Made by a program: the position numbers and the translations under genes. A DNA stretch of 64,000 nt from Catenaria anguillulae PL171. Its lineage: Eukaryota > Blastocladiomycota > Blastocladiomycetes > Blastocladiales > Catenariaceae. Numbering within the stretch: position 1 is the first letter of the stretch; the number at the start of each line of letters is the position of its first letter. The notes under the pieces were generated by a model. That model was not told where the DNA came from. It did not search any database and worked only from the letters and a program-made list of their open reading frames with translations. The stretch spans positions 806,001-870,000 of the forward strand of contig MCFL01000005.1 in assembly GCA_002102555.1 (NCBI GenBank). Reading direction: 5' to 3'. Shown one piece after another: positions 43,384 through 54,568 of the stretch.

Positions 43384-44592
43384 TCACGACGCATGATCCC
43401 CCTTTGCCGCCGCCTTTTGCTTCAACCGATCCTCCAGCGCCTTGAGCGCCAATGCCCTGGGTTCAATGCAAGTGGTGAGCACCTCACGTTGGTCAATGAG
43501 ATGGGTGATCAAGGGAACATGAACATACTTGCGCCTGTCCGACTCGGTCACCAAATGCGACGCGGACGAAGAGCTGGCTCCCAACCCACGTACTCCGCCC
43601 GCCCCACCAGATCCCACTGCCTTGGGTGCGGCGGCCAGGAATCGCCGCGTTGGCATGCCGCGTGCACCGCTGCCGCGTCTCGAGTCCATGTCCAAGAAGC
43701 GCGTGGGCGTGGGCGAAATGAGTCGCAGTTTGACGAAAAGTGCAAAGATGGCATTGAGTGGTGGACGGAGAAGCGGTCTGCGTTGATGGTTTTGTTTTGG
43801 TTTGTCAGCTCTTTTCCTGTACTGGATCAGGGTATTTATACCGAAAACCAGTGGAGGAATAACAAATGGAAAAACGCACTGAATCTTGTCTGGGAAAAAG
43901 GCAACAAACGCAAACGCATCCGAACGATCCCCACGAATCCCGTCTTCGATCCGTACAAACCTCAAGTACCACCACGAAGCAATAAATCCTGCTGTGCTCA
44001 ATACGAAATTGGGCAAAAACTTGGATCCCACCACAACAAACAAGACACTGTTGAGTACCAGCCATGCAAACGGCAAGTGCTTGACCCGAAACCCAGGCAC
44101 AACCTTGACCGCGCTCACGACATGTTCAGGGACTCCCTGCTTGAATGCCACCACCAAGGACGCCAGCGTTGCGGCCACGCCATGTGTTTTGGGCGTGATC
44201 ACGCCCGTGGTTGCCTTGAGGACCCATGCAAGGACAAGCACCCAGGCTGCGCCCGCAAGCGTGGTGCCGGCGAGAAACTTGAGCAGGCCGCGCGGCGACC
44301 ATCCGCGCTCAAAGTAACGCAGCGACATGTAGAGCGCTGGTGTGGCGAGCAGGGCAACCAGCGGGACCGATTCAAACGCGGGGTAGGTCAGCCAGGTCCA
44401 TGGCCATAGTGGGTTGGCAATTGGATCGAGAGCCAAGAGCTGTGCTTGTGGCGGGACCAGCGTGGCGATGTCTGTGGCAGGTGGGTGGGCCGGGTCTGGC
44501 GGCGGGTGCGGGAGCAGCAGGCCCGACATGGACGTGAAGAAGTAGAAGGCCGACACGGCGCGGGAGACAGTGATGAGATTGTGCGTTGACAT
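43384..44592 (-). CDS. TMEM115-family Golgi membrane protein (DUF1751)
   Basis: Exons 44592-43880 and 43777-43384 join at 'FFPDKI|QPLLRPPLN', giving 368 residues. The rhomboid-like core has 'ALYMSLRYFERGWSPRGLLK', 'FLAGTTLAGAAWVLVLAWVL', 'THGVAATLASLVVAFKQGVP', 'RVKHLPFAWLVLNSVLFVVV' and 'FIASWWYLRFVR', then 'SDAFAFVAFFPDKIQP' and the end 'RALALKALEDRLKQK'. These are the conserved blocks of TMEM115 in the same order, including the FASFFPxxxQP and LALKAL(N/D)xRL motifs. No catalytic Ser/His of active rhomboids is apparent. The human protein acts in Golgi-to-ER retrograde traffic with the COG complex. Intron donor GTGCGT. Confidence 0.87.
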   Translation of the reverse strand: MSTHNLITVSRAVSAFYFFTSMSGLLLPHPPPDPAHPPATDIATLVPPQAQLLALDPIANPLWPWTWLTYPAFESVPLVALLATPALYMSLRYFERGWSPRGLLKFLAGTTLAGAAWVLVLAWVLKATTGVITPKTHGVAATLASLVVAFKQGVPEHVVSAVKVVPGFRVKHLPFAWLVLNSVLFVVVGSKFLPNFVLSTAGFIASWWYLRFVRIEDGIRGDRSDAFAFVAFFPDKIQCVFPFVIPPLVFGINTLIQYRKRADKPKQNHQRRPLLRPPLNAIFALFVKLRLISPTPTRFLDMDSRRGSGARGMPTRRFLAAAPKAVGSGGAGGVRGLGASSSSASHLVTESDRRKYVHVPLITHLIDQREVLTTCIEPRALALKALEDRLKQKAAAKGDHAS

Positions 44593-45165
44593 TGTGCGCT
44601 AGCTTTTCATTTCATTGAGTGTATTTATCATGGACATTCCATCTGGTATCTTTTTTGGGAGATCATGGCTCCACCGATCGTTTGACCTCCGTGTCTCTGT
44701 GTGGGCCGGCGCTCTGTACATCATGATTCATCCTCGAACTAGGAGGCGACTTGTGGTGCGCGAACGGCGAAACGGCACTCGTAAACGTACATAAATACCA
44801 GGATAAAGATACAGTGTATGGTAGGATAACGGGGTGGGACACAAGAAAAGACCAAATGAAGATGCAAACAACAGCATATGAAGGAAAGGAACAAAAACTG
44901 AAATGCGAAAGAGAGTAAAACGCAATGAGAGAGGACAACGGAAAGACAAGACGACACAACACAAAAACCTGCAACAGCAGCCGACAAGAAGGATCGAACG
45001 GAGCAAGACAGAAAGCGAAAGGCAATGAGAAAGCAAACCAAGAAAAACAGAGATAAACCCAGGTACAACCGGCCCCGCCAGCCCAGAAACACAGGTAGCT
45101 GCACAAATGGATAAACGTGCACACGGCCAACAAAATCTGATGATCGAAACCAGAAACAACAGCCT
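44593..45165. other. Intergenic with strong strand skew
   Basis: About 570 bases. From 44660 to 45165 the plus strand is purine-rich and all three minus frames are open for 120 codons or more, giving Cys/Phe/Ser-rich translations. This reflects pyrimidine skew of the 3' untranslated part of the SAPS gene. No gene is called. Confidence 0.55.
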
Positions 45166-48100
45166 TCATTGCATCAACACATCCTCATCCTCATCACTGT
45201 CAATCCCTACCTCGCGGTCGCCCCTCGTGCCCATCTTGACACTCTCCCTGACCGACTGATGCAGCAACGTGACTTTTCCCGACCATGAGCTCACGCCGCG
45301 CGGTGTGGACCGCGTCAGCGGCACCACGGGCGCAGACCAGGGCCCCAAATCACCGTCGCCGTTGCCCATTGGGTCTGGATCATCTGCCCAGGTATCCTCG
45401 CCAACCTCGTCCTCGTCGGCGCCCAGATCGCCCATGAATGCGTCGCTGCTGTAATGCCGATACTGCTCGTTGTCGTCGTCATCGCCGTCGGCGGGGTGGC
45501 CCATGGACGGATCCACATCCACGTCCATGGCATCGTCGTCTTGGTGGTGGTGGTAATGTGCAAATTGACCCAAATCCATATTGTCATCGCGACCGTGCAA
45601 CGAATCCCAATGGTCATCCTCGGTCATGGTACGCCCAAACACGGGCATGGGCGACAGCGGCATTGGGCCCGAGCCATCTTCGATCGACCCGGCCGAATCG
45701 CGCATCAGGCGCGCCACCAACGCCGGGTTTGCTGCCCCATCGCCGTGTGCCGCGGCCGACGGCGGTACAACAATGCCTTGCGCGCGAAGCTCCAGAAACA
45801 ACTCTTGCCTCGACTTGCGCTTCCTACGCCGCTTTTTGGATGCAGCGCCTGTGCCTGCACTTGCTTCCTCGCTCACGGGACTTGCGCCGCTCGCGCCCGA
45901 CGACGACGACGTTGACGTTGGCGTGCCAAAATCCCGCCCTCTCACCTGCACGCTGCCCGCAGCACTTGACCTGCGTGCCACATGTGGCGGGCGCAAGTTC
46001 GCGTCAAACCCGAGGCACACGGCATACTTTGACCCCAAATCAATGCCCTGGTCCATCTCGAGCGTCAGCGTCACAGTCGGCACGCCCGCCTCGCCCTGGC
46101 CCATCATGGACGAAAACGACCGTGTGCCACCATGCGGTGGCGGCGAGTGCTGCCACGAGGGCCGGCGCGGCGCAGCGTCCACAAACTCGACGCGCACCGG
46201 ATCGGGTGTCACTTGAGGCGCGGGCCATTTCGGCATGCGCGGGGTGGGAAAGTCTTCGGGCCTTGAGGGCGTTTGCACTTGCAGCAAGGTCTGCTCGCGC
46301 AGAATAGGCAGGAACGCTTGGTAGTCGGTCAGCGAGTTGAGCAGGTCCCACAGGTAATCCCCTGGCCCGCGCACATCGGCGGCAAGCCGGATCAGGTTGA
46401 GAATCAAGAGGGCAAACGAGTGCAAGTCCGAGCACGCGGTGCGCGGGATAAACTCGGCGAGTTCCGGAATCGATGGCGGGAGGCGCGGTGACGGAGGTGG
46501 TGAGTCGGCAGACAGCAAACCCAGCTTGATGAGTTGCATGGACCGCTTGCGGCCGAGTCCGGGCACGACGGGTGGGTCCACGGGCATGGTTGCGTCGCCG
46601 TGCGTGTAAAAGCGGACAAGGCGTTGGATGACGCGGGGCTTCACCAGCGCACGTTTCAGCACCGTTTGCGAGCCGGTGAGCAGGGCAACACGCAGAATGC
46701 GAAAGTAGGGTGCGAGGAACGGCGCAGTTGGGTGGTAAAGCAGGACCGTGTCGGCGAGGTGGCGCCAATGGGCCGCGTCAAGCGCTTCTTCGAGGATGGC
46801 TGCCGACGATTCGGTTTCGGCAATGTCGGAAAAGAGGGCTTGCAAGAGCTCGAGGCATTGCAGCTGGATGGATGCAGGTTGAATCTGGGGCAAGATGCGC
46901 GCAAAGTCGGCAAGGTGAGGGGTCAAGGCAGCCGTCATGGCTTGCGAAAGGGTAGCCGCAACCGAGGACGTTGGCGAAGAAGGGATGGCAGTCGAGGTCA
47001 ATGGTTTTGGAACACTGGCACAGGCGCAGCCAGAGGTGGGTCAACTCACGCCGGATGTCCAAAATGTGCAAGCAAAATCGACAAGCTAGGGGAGCGTACG
47101 CGCGAATGACCAGTGCGTGGAGAATCGAGACAACCGCATGGCGCTGGAAATCGTGTGGTGCATCAAGGCGCTTGATCAAATCGGGAAGCGGCTCCTTCTC
47201 GGCCAGCTTGACAAAGAGCATCCCACTTCCGTCAAGCCGCAAAACCTCGTCCACTATGGTCGTAAACAGCTCCACGGTTGCTTGAACGAGTGGCTCATCT
47301 GTTTTGGTGACACAAAACAACCAATAGTCAGGTAAAAGAGGAAAACAAAAACGTGAGGAACTGAGGAAACATACAGTCTGATCGCAAATTGCACAGCAAA
47401 TGCTCAACAAAGCACAACTCGTGCAACCAATCAAATCGCTGAGTCCGCTTGGGCAGGCCTTGCTTTGCATGCGTCAAGCATTGCACAACGAGGCTCGAGA
47501 TTGGCGGAATATGCAAGAAGCGCAGCAACCTCAAAAAGAAGGGAAACAGCGGACCGCTGTGCTCGTTTTGCGAATCATAGTCATGTGGGTTGACCAGCAT
47601 GTAGTCCACAATGGGCAAAACCGGGTTGGCGCGGCGCAAAAAGGAGTCGAGGACATTGGCAAAATGGTACAGGTTGGCGTCCGAGTTGATGGCAAGCATA
47701 TCAAAGAGCGAATGAACAATGAGTTCGAGGTTTGCCTCAACGAGGCTGCTGTTGAATGGGTTGGTGGTGCACAGAATATCCATGACACGGTACGAGGCAA
47801 TGGTTGGTTCAAGGTCCCGGTTGCGGTCCCGAAAGAGTCGCGGGTCAATATTTTTGTCAGAGGCCATGTGGATTGGCGGTTGGCCGTCGGGAAGGCGGGT
47901 CATGTACGAGAGAAAGATGGGCATGACGCCTTATGACATGTCATTGTTGAGTCAGCGAGCCAATCCAGGACATGGGCAGCACCTGAGAGAAGAATGCAGA
48001 GAAGCGAACCCGGTGTGTCGAGAAATTCCCGCATTTTGGCGTCCAATCGCATGGTGCCAAGCTCAATGAGCTTTTCAATGAGCATGCGCGCGGATCGTTC

Positions 48101-48598
48101 AAACTCGGATTGGGTGTGTGGTGTGTACTCTGGTTCTGTGGGTGACTGAGCGGGCGAAGCGATCGAGGTGGTTGGGCTAGTGGCTGCGCTGCTGAGTCCC
48201 GAAGAGCTTCCGCTGCTGCTGCTGCCGCCGCCACTGCCACTGCTCGTGTCTCTGCTGCCCGTGCTGACACCGAGCATTTTGGTACCGTTGGGGGTGTTGC
48301 CAGTGGAATTGATGGTTGGAAGCGCGTTGATGAGTGAGTTGGCGTTCCACATTTCGTCGAGCTTTTGGTTGGATTTGCGGCGCGAGAGGGATTTGCCGCG
48401 GCGATCGACTTGGAGACCACTTGTGTTGATTGCTTTGGGGGTATGACTGGGCGAAGATGGCGGGTGTGATGCTGATGCTGTTGAAGAGTTTGATGCCTGG
48501 TGACTTGCGTTGGCGCTGGCGCTGGAGTGACTGGTGTTGTTGATGATGGACTTGATGGGTGGAGGGGTTGCCAGGGTGTTTTGACCGCGCAGTTGCAT
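45166..48598 (-). CDS. SAPS-domain protein, regulatory subunit of PP6/Sit4 phosphatase
   Basis: ATG at 48598, TGA at 45166, four or five exons. The N-terminus is Ser-rich. The helical SAPS domain starts at 'RSARMLIEKLIELGTMRLDA' and runs through 'SYRVMDILC', 'NLELIVHSLFDMLAINSDAN', 'ANVLDSFLRRANPVLPIVDY', 'ELCFVEHLLCNL', 'LVQATVELFTTIVDEVLRLD', 'PLPDLIKRLD' and 'PHLADFARILPQIQPASIQL'. The HEAT-like order (region end, local clusters, 'PLL' type boundaries) fits PPP6R/Sap155-190. These subunits steer the Sit4/PP6 catalytic subunit in TOR signalling and the cell cycle. The last 300 residues are disordered and acidic, with repeated 'MDVDVD', 'DEDEVGED' and 'DSDEDEDVLMQ'. Family assignment is by pattern, so another HEAT protein such as an SMEK-type subunit cannot be fully excluded. 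Confidence 0.68.
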
Positions 48599-49122
48599 GG
48601 TTTCTTTGGATGGATGGCTTGGTATCGAGCACAATGAGCAGCGGATGACAGTCAATCTGAAGCGCAGGGAGAGTGCGGCAACCGAGCACGAATGCATGCA
48701 AACAAAAGACGGCGGCGGGATGTGGCGAGGGTACGTAGGCGGCAAGAGACAAGTAGAACTGGAGTGGAGCAGGAGCTGCAGCAGAAATGAAGGACGAGGA
48801 TCAATGCGAGCGAGCGAATGCTACGGGTGCGGGCAGGTTAGGGCTGAAGGTCAAGTATACGTGGTGCCAGGATGCGAGGATTATTATCATGGCTGATCTA
48901 TGACTGCATCATCAATCGACGATCGGCGGCACCTGTTGTTGCTGCCACTGGGGCCGCCGATCCACCTCTCACGACCCAGAGAGTCCTTCGGATGTTTTTA
49001 CTGGTCAACCGATCCAAAGGACTTGGATTGCCATCGTCAACTCAATGAATGTCTGCCCCTGCTGTGGCAACCTGATGCAACCCCACCCGTAAGCCTCAAC
49101 ACCATTCACACCGCAACAAACC
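48599..49122. other. Intergenic, divergent promoter
   Basis: About 520 bases between the divergent SAPS and NDUFA2 genes. Nothing beyond promoter-like sequence is seen; one isolated TTAGGG at 48838 is expected by chance. Confidence 0.5.
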
Positions 49123-49492
49123 ATGTCTGCCTCACTTCGTGCCCCCTTCTCGGCTGCCATCAAGGAACTGCGCATCCAGCTGTGCCAGTCGTCGCAAGGA
49201 TCTGCCGGCGTCCGGTCCTTCCTCTCAAAGTCGTACCCAGACATCAAGAAGGCCAATCCCACACTCCCAATTCTCATCCGGGAGGCTCGTGGCACCGAGG
49301 CTCGCGCCTTTGCTCGCTACGGTTTGTGTCAGCCCTCTGCCACTTCGTTTCCGTGACAACTCGCCATTTTAACCATTTTGATGTGTGTGTGCAGATATGG
49401 GTGTGGAGCGTAAGATTAGCCTCGAGGGTTTGGACGAGGCACGGATTGCCGACAAGCTGGCCGACTTCAACTCGGGCGTCAACAAGGCGTAA
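49123..49492 (+). CDS. NDUFA2: Complex I subunit NDUFA2 (B8), thioredoxin-fold
   Basis: Exons 49123-49321 and 49395-49492 join at 'ARAFARY|DMGVERKISLEG' and give 98 residues, the usual length. The family blocks are clear: 'IKELRIQLCQSSQGSAGVRS', 'FLSKSYPDIKKANPTLPILI' and 'REARGTEARAFARYDMG'. The C-terminus is 'LADFNSGVNKA'. NDUFA2 is an accessory subunit on the peripheral arm of mitochondrial complex I. Of the two cysteines that can form a disulfide in mammals only one (in 'LCQSS') is present. Confidence 0.93.
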
Positions 49493-49844
49493 CGCCGTTG
49501 CCGCTGCCAAGCTCTTTTGGATCGTTTGTTTTGCTACACAGTTCCGTACAGATCATACAACACACATCATCGCCTTCCATTCCATTTGGTTCCACTTGGA
49601 TAGCACATTTTCCCTTTGCGCACGCGGGGAGCGTGGGCGTGAAGCGTTGTCCAATTGTGTGACCAGGATAAAAGATACCTTCCGACGTCGACGAGAGCCT
49701 GTAACGCAGCAGGTAACGTAGAATGCAGTGGAGTATCAGTCAAAGTATTTTACATAAGCTATCGCGAAGGTGAGAAGCCCTTCCATTGTTTCGCCATTAG
49801 GTTTGCCGTTGTTTGGACAGGGAGAGTGATCACCTCAATAACCC

Positions 49845-49898
49845 AACCCTAAACCTGTTTCCATATGGTCATCGATACTTAACCCTAAACCTAAACCT
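49845..49898 (+). promoter_or_regulatory. Two telomere-type motifs (AACCCTAAACCT and AACCCTAAACCTAAACCT)
   Basis: CCCTAAA/CCTAAA repeats lie at 49845-49856 and 49881-49898, within 50-105 bases of the ATG of the telobox gene at 49948. They are the telomere-type sequence that such proteins bind. They may be a promoter or 5'-leader element. A relic of telomere repeat is less likely, since the copies are few, clean and directly in front of the gene. Confidence 0.6.
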
Positions 49899-49947
49899 AC
49901 AAACACCCTCTGCATTTTGCACGTCACGTATACCGAGCACGAAAACA

Positions 49948-52900
49948 ATGACCAAGGCGCCCACACAGCGACCACGCCCGCTCGCGGCCGTCCCTCGTCT
50001 GCGCCCACCCCGCCCACACCCAATGTCGACTTCAACAATGCCTTGTCGTCCTCCCCTCGTCGCCTGAGTGCCTCACGCATCTCGACCCTTCCTCGTCCAA
50101 CCTGATCCCGACCTCGGACGACCGCTCCACAACGCCCCGCACCTCGACTTCCAAACCGCCGAGCTCTCGCCGTCTCCCCTTGCCCCGGCCGCCGTGGTGA
50201 CATCACCCAGGGCCGCCGTCGCCATCTCCAAGTCGGCCCCGCCCTCGGCCACATTCTTGCCGCGTTCCCCGAATCATGGCCGCAACATCCACCATCAGCC
50301 GGCCGTGTCCCGCGCCACGTCCATCAGCCCAAGCCGCAGGCTCTCCGACTCTGCCCTGACCGAAAACATTCGCCAAGCTCAGCGCGCCGCCGCGGCTGCC
50401 GCCACCTCCTCCAAAGGCTTTCCCAACACTCCCGCCAACCCGCGCGGGATGCCGTCGACCACGCCCATGACTGCTCGCTCGGCCAACATGGCCTCTGCAC
50501 CACCCGGGCGCGATGCGCGACGTGTCAGTGACATTGGCATTGTGCCCTCGACAGCCGTGACCAACTCCATGTCGGCAGCCACTGCCAGTCGCGGCGCCGC
50601 GCGCGTGTCGCGGACATCGCTCGAACGCGCGCAAAAGCAGCTTCCCATGTGGGTCAACTTGCCGCCATGTGTCGCGCAATCGTTTGCCGTGACGAGCACC
50701 TTCGACTTGTCGGATGCGCGATTTGTGGACGCGGGCGATGCAGATGTCTTGTACAAGTTGGCGACCAGCGTGATTGCAACCGCGGGCATGGAGGCCGTTA
50801 ATGAAGACGACGAGGTGTTGAGGCGCAAGGTCGCCATGTTTCAAGGTACACAGCTTCATTTACGCCTGATTCATGATTGTCCGCCGCCAGTATTGACGTC
50901 CATTTTACCTGCACGGCAGCGTCGCTCCGACTCTTGAATCCAACTACCCGAACCAGGTCGAATCACCACACACATGCAACCTCGCCTCGCGCCAACTGCG
51001 CAATGACCTCATTTACATCCAAGCGGCCCACCCGCACTTGCCCGATCTGTGCTTTCGTGTGCTTCTTGCATCGCTCATTGCATACTGCACCGACGATCTG
51101 GCCGGCGGCAAAGTCCACCAGCCCATCACGGCCGACGAGTACTTGGCCCTGGCCGAGGTGTGCTTGGACGATTTCGACGCGTACAGCGACTCGCAAGCGT
51201 TGGATGTAGCGAGAAGCGAGCAGGGAATTGTGCAGCTGGTCCGGCGCAATGTCAATGTAGAGGGATCGGTGGCCAGGTTGGCCATGGTGTTTTTGTGCCT
51301 GGTACGTTTTCGTGGTCAATTCAGGTATTGACGTTCTTTCAATCGGTCTGAGGTTTGGTTGCGTCAACATTAGGCATTTGATTCCGGCGCACATGGACAG
51401 CAAATTTACACTTGGTTTCACAAGGACCTCGCTGGCCAGCACGCCATGTGGGCCGGCATGTTTGATCTGGTCCGCTTTTCCAATTTCCTTCCTCCATGCT
51501 GACCACAAGCTGACCACAATCGTGTCCGGGCTTGCAGTGGAACTCGCACATTGTGTCGCCGACAGCACACGCCCCGCAACCCATGCCCGGCGATGCCCGT
51601 GAACTTTTACGCCAACTCGTCTGGGACCGCGTCAAATTGCTTGCCCCGGCACTGGCTGACGTGCACGTGCCCAACCCGCGGCCATTTATCAAGACCGACC
51701 CGCAAGACGACCCCACGGGCGGCGTGGTCCGCAAACGGTCGCGGCTCTCGGATCCAGTCCCCATGGCCGACCGGCGGGTTCCGCCCTTGATGCTGGACAT
51801 GACGGCAGACAGCGACTTGGACGAGGACGATATGGCCAGGCAGGCGGCACAGCAGGCACACGCACACGCCAGGGGTGGACATCGGGTCACGGCGAGCGGC
51901 GCGCATAAAAGGCAGCATACCACCAGCTCGGCAGAGTCCTTGTCGTCGTCGCCGGCAAAGGTGGCGGCACACGCGGCGGCGCCGCCGTTTAAGCGGTTGA
52001 AGACGGCAGATCATGCGGCTCAAGTTGCCAGTATCGGTGTGAGTTCCGCACGCCATGCGAATGTGGGCATCGACACGGATGCGGACGGAAATCCTGGTGG
52101 CGCGTGGGATGACATGCAGGTCGACACAGACATGGGCCCGTTTTTCCCCGCGCCGCCGGCTCCCGAGCCGTTGGGTGCGGGCGACATCATGATGCAAGAT
52201 GCGATTCACGACCAGGACCAACCACCCCAAGACGACGACAATGGCGGCAACTTGCCTGCATTGCGTCGGTCGGAATTCCAGTCGCCCGGCCGCCAGCTGC
52301 AACAAGGCGTCTTGTCATCGTCGTCGAGCCCAGCACGTGCATTTGCCCGCGGTCCCTCGTCCAGTCCGGCGCGCAGACACGTGCTAGGCGCCGCATCGGC
52401 ATCGGCTTTGGCCAGTCCTGCACGCTCAGAACACGGCCGCAGTCTCTCCACCAGTCCCGCGCGCGCCGCGCCCGATTTTGCTCCCCAAGCGCCAGCGGCC
52501 GCCGCTCCGGGTGCAATCCATCGGGACCGCCCAATGCACCGGCGGCGCGCGCCGCGCATCAAGTGGACGCCCGAGGAAGAAGACGCGCTGGAGCGCGCCA
52601 TGGGCGAATGCGATGGGTCGTGGGCGCGCATGCTGCGCAAGTACCCAGAGGAGCTGGGCAGGTTTACGCAAGTGCAGCTCAAGGACAAGGCACGCAATGT
52701 GCGGGCCAAGCGCGAGCGTGCAGGCGAGGATTTGGGCGTGTTTGCGCTTGCGACCACGTATCCGGCAAAGGAGAGAGATGGGGCAGAGGAGGAGCAGGGA
52801 GCAGCGACAGGCGCGCGTCGGCAGAGGAGGGTTAGGGCGGCTGCGGCTGCGGCTGCTGCGAGCGGTCAAGAGGACGATGAGCGAGAGGAGGAGGACGAGG

Positions 52901-53370
52901 AGCGAGATGCGGACGCGGACGAGTTTCCCATCAGGGTTGGCCGAGGCAGCTGGAGAATGGCCAGGCAGCTGGGGCAGCCGTTGGCCTTGTCGAATGCGCA
53001 AGATGGAGGCCATGGAGAAGAGAACAGCGACGAACAAGAAAGTCAGCAAGGTCACGAGTCTCAAGGAGAGCCACAGGAGCAACCAGGCCAAGGCGATCAG
53101 GACCGCGAGGAGGACGAGGAAGGTGACCAACAGCATGCTGCTGCACCGTCGCCGCCTCGCCAGACACGCAACAGCCGTGGTGCTCGTCGCCCGCCTCGAC
53201 GCCCAATGCCGCGGGTCACGCGGTCGAGCGCGCGAATTGCTGCGTCGCAGAGCGAGGCCGCAGAAGGGCAGGAAAAAGATGAAGATGAGGAGGGCCAGCA
53301 ACTGGGGCATAGTCAAGAGGATCTGGACGAGTATCGCCCCGAGGAAGATGATGACGAAGATGACGCGTGA
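49948..53370 (+). CDS. Telobox (TRF/Tbf1-like) telomere-repeat-binding protein
   Basis: ATG at 49948 is likely; the frame then changes before 50100. Introns lie near 50845-50918 and 51302-51373, with at least one more near 51480-51540. The first part is Ser/Pro/Ala-rich. A helical region ('QLPMWVNLPPCVAQSFAVTS', 'LPDLCFRVLLASLIAYCTDD', 'ADEYLALAEVCLDDFDAYSD', 'VARLAMVFLCL') may be a TRFH-type dimerisation domain. A long disordered stretch follows, then one Myb/telobox domain at about 52550-52720: 'RIKWTPEEEDALERAMGECD', 'GSWARMLRKYPEELGRFTQV', 'QLKDKARNVRAKR'. The third-helix core LKDKARN corresponds to the telobox LKDKWRN with Trp replaced by Ala. The C-terminal 200 residues are acidic and Gln-rich. 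It probably binds TTAGGG-like repeats at telomeres and, as Tbf1 does, at promoters. Confidence 0.78.
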
Positions 53371-53680
53371 GTGTCTTGAGAGTTAAGGGCAGTGTTGATG
53401 CAGAGTTTGTCGTTGTATTTCATGTTCCGTCCACATTGAGCTGGTCCGGTTGGCCAGAGTCAACATCTCCTTTCATTTGTTTTTGTTGTTTCACATTCTT
53501 GTCATAACGCATCATCAGTTCCTATTGACCATGTTCCAAAAGCCAATTGCCACCGCAGAAACGGGGGATCTCCACCCGCGAGACGAAACGTCGGCAGATG
53601 AAGCAAATAGTAGATGTATATGATGTGGTAAGTCAACAACTATGGAAATGGGTAAAGACAAATGATCCAGACTATGGCAC
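53371..53680. other. Intergenic between convergent genes
   Basis: About 310 bases, nothing recognisable. Confidence 0.5.
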
Positions 53681-54166
53681 TTAGAAAGGCAGGTCCGACT
53701 TGAGTTTTGCCTTGTCGATCGCCTTTTGCCGCCTCCACTCTTCCATGGTCTTGTCCATGGCCGCCAACCGCTCCTGAATCTTGGCCTCCCGCTCGGCCTT
53801 TGCCCGCTGATCCTTGGGCAACTTTGGCAGCTTTGTGCGCAACGGCTTGTGCTCGGTGGCGGGTCCAGGCAAGTTTCCGAGCGGGAGGACGCCGGCGCCA
53901 TGGGACTGCGAGAGGAGCTGGGCCTTGCGCAGGACGGCTTGCTGGCGGGCAGAGTACCGGGGCTTGCGCCAGTTGCCCGTGGTCTGGTTGCGCTCAACCG
54001 TGTAGAGGTTGACTGGATGGGAGGGCGGATTGGCGGCAAGGGAAGCGACCTTTGTTGCAACGTTGCAGACAAGGGTGGTCTCGCGCGGGGTCAGGATGCG
54101 GTCGAGGCGGGGGAGCTGCTGGTACAGGGCCGTGGCGGCTTCGACTGCGGCATTTCGGGCGGCCAT
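53681..54166 (-). CDS. Mitochondrial large-subunit ribosomal protein mL59 (yeast Mrpl25 family)
   Basis: Single exon, ATG at 54166, 161 residues. The core 'SHPVNLYTVERNQTTGNWRK' then 'PRYSARQQAVLRKAQ' matches the fungal mL59 pattern (NxFxPxKHPxTxxWxxPKYSLRRQxxL). A 'GVLPLGNLPGP' block and a long basic helix, 'KDQRAKAEREAKIQERLAAM', follow. The N-terminal helix 'VEAATALYQQLPRLDRI' may double as the import signal. It is a small component of the mitochondrial 54S subunit. The frame is intact. The assignment is from motif memory of the family. Confidence 0.65.
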   Translation of the reverse strand: MAARNAAVEAATALYQQLPRLDRILTPRETTLVCNVATKVASLAANPPSHPVNLYTVERNQTTGNWRKPRYSARQQAVLRKAQLLSQSHGAGVLPLGNLPGPATEHKPLRTKLPKLPKDQRAKAEREAKIQERLAAMDKTMEEWRRQKAIDKAKLKSDLPF

Positions 54167-54568
54167 GGTGGGCAGTTACGGCTCGGTTGGATGCGGATGG
54201 GACTTTGATCAGACTGGTGTGTGTGCACAACAACAAGAGTGCATAAGGTGCATTCAGGACATGATGGCATTCACATAGAATCCAAACGGATTAACAGAAT
54301 GATGAAATGGTCACGGCAAGGCACATGTCGTCGGTGCAGTGCAAGTCGGATCGGCGGACCACAAATCCGTGGATGTTTGCACATCGATCATCGAGCGTCC
54401 AAGGCAGAGCCAGAGCCAGAGCCAGAGCCAGCTGCGGCCAAACCAAACGATGGCGCGAGAATGCATGAATGTTGGTGTCTATAACGAATGAAATGCAGCA
54501 GTGGCCGGATTGTGCTGAAACAATTGATTCCTCGTATTCCCTTTTCCATTTGCTCATCAGTTCTCAGC
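54167..54568. other. Intergenic with hexanucleotide microsatellite
   Basis: About 400 bases. A (GCCAGA)n tract of about four and a half units lies at 54407-54433. Nothing else is seen. Confidence 0.55.

Noticed and set aside
44663-45169. Three overlapping long open frames on the minus strand (up to 168 codons)
   Set aside because: All three frames are open at once because the strand is pyrimidine-rich and lacks TAA/TGA/TAG. The translations are Cys/Phe/Ser-rich without domain character. It is the 3' untranslated part of the SAPS gene.
48838-48843. Single TTAGGG upstream of NDUFA2
   Set aside because: A hexamer is expected dozens of times by chance in 64 kb; only clustered or longer motifs are reported.
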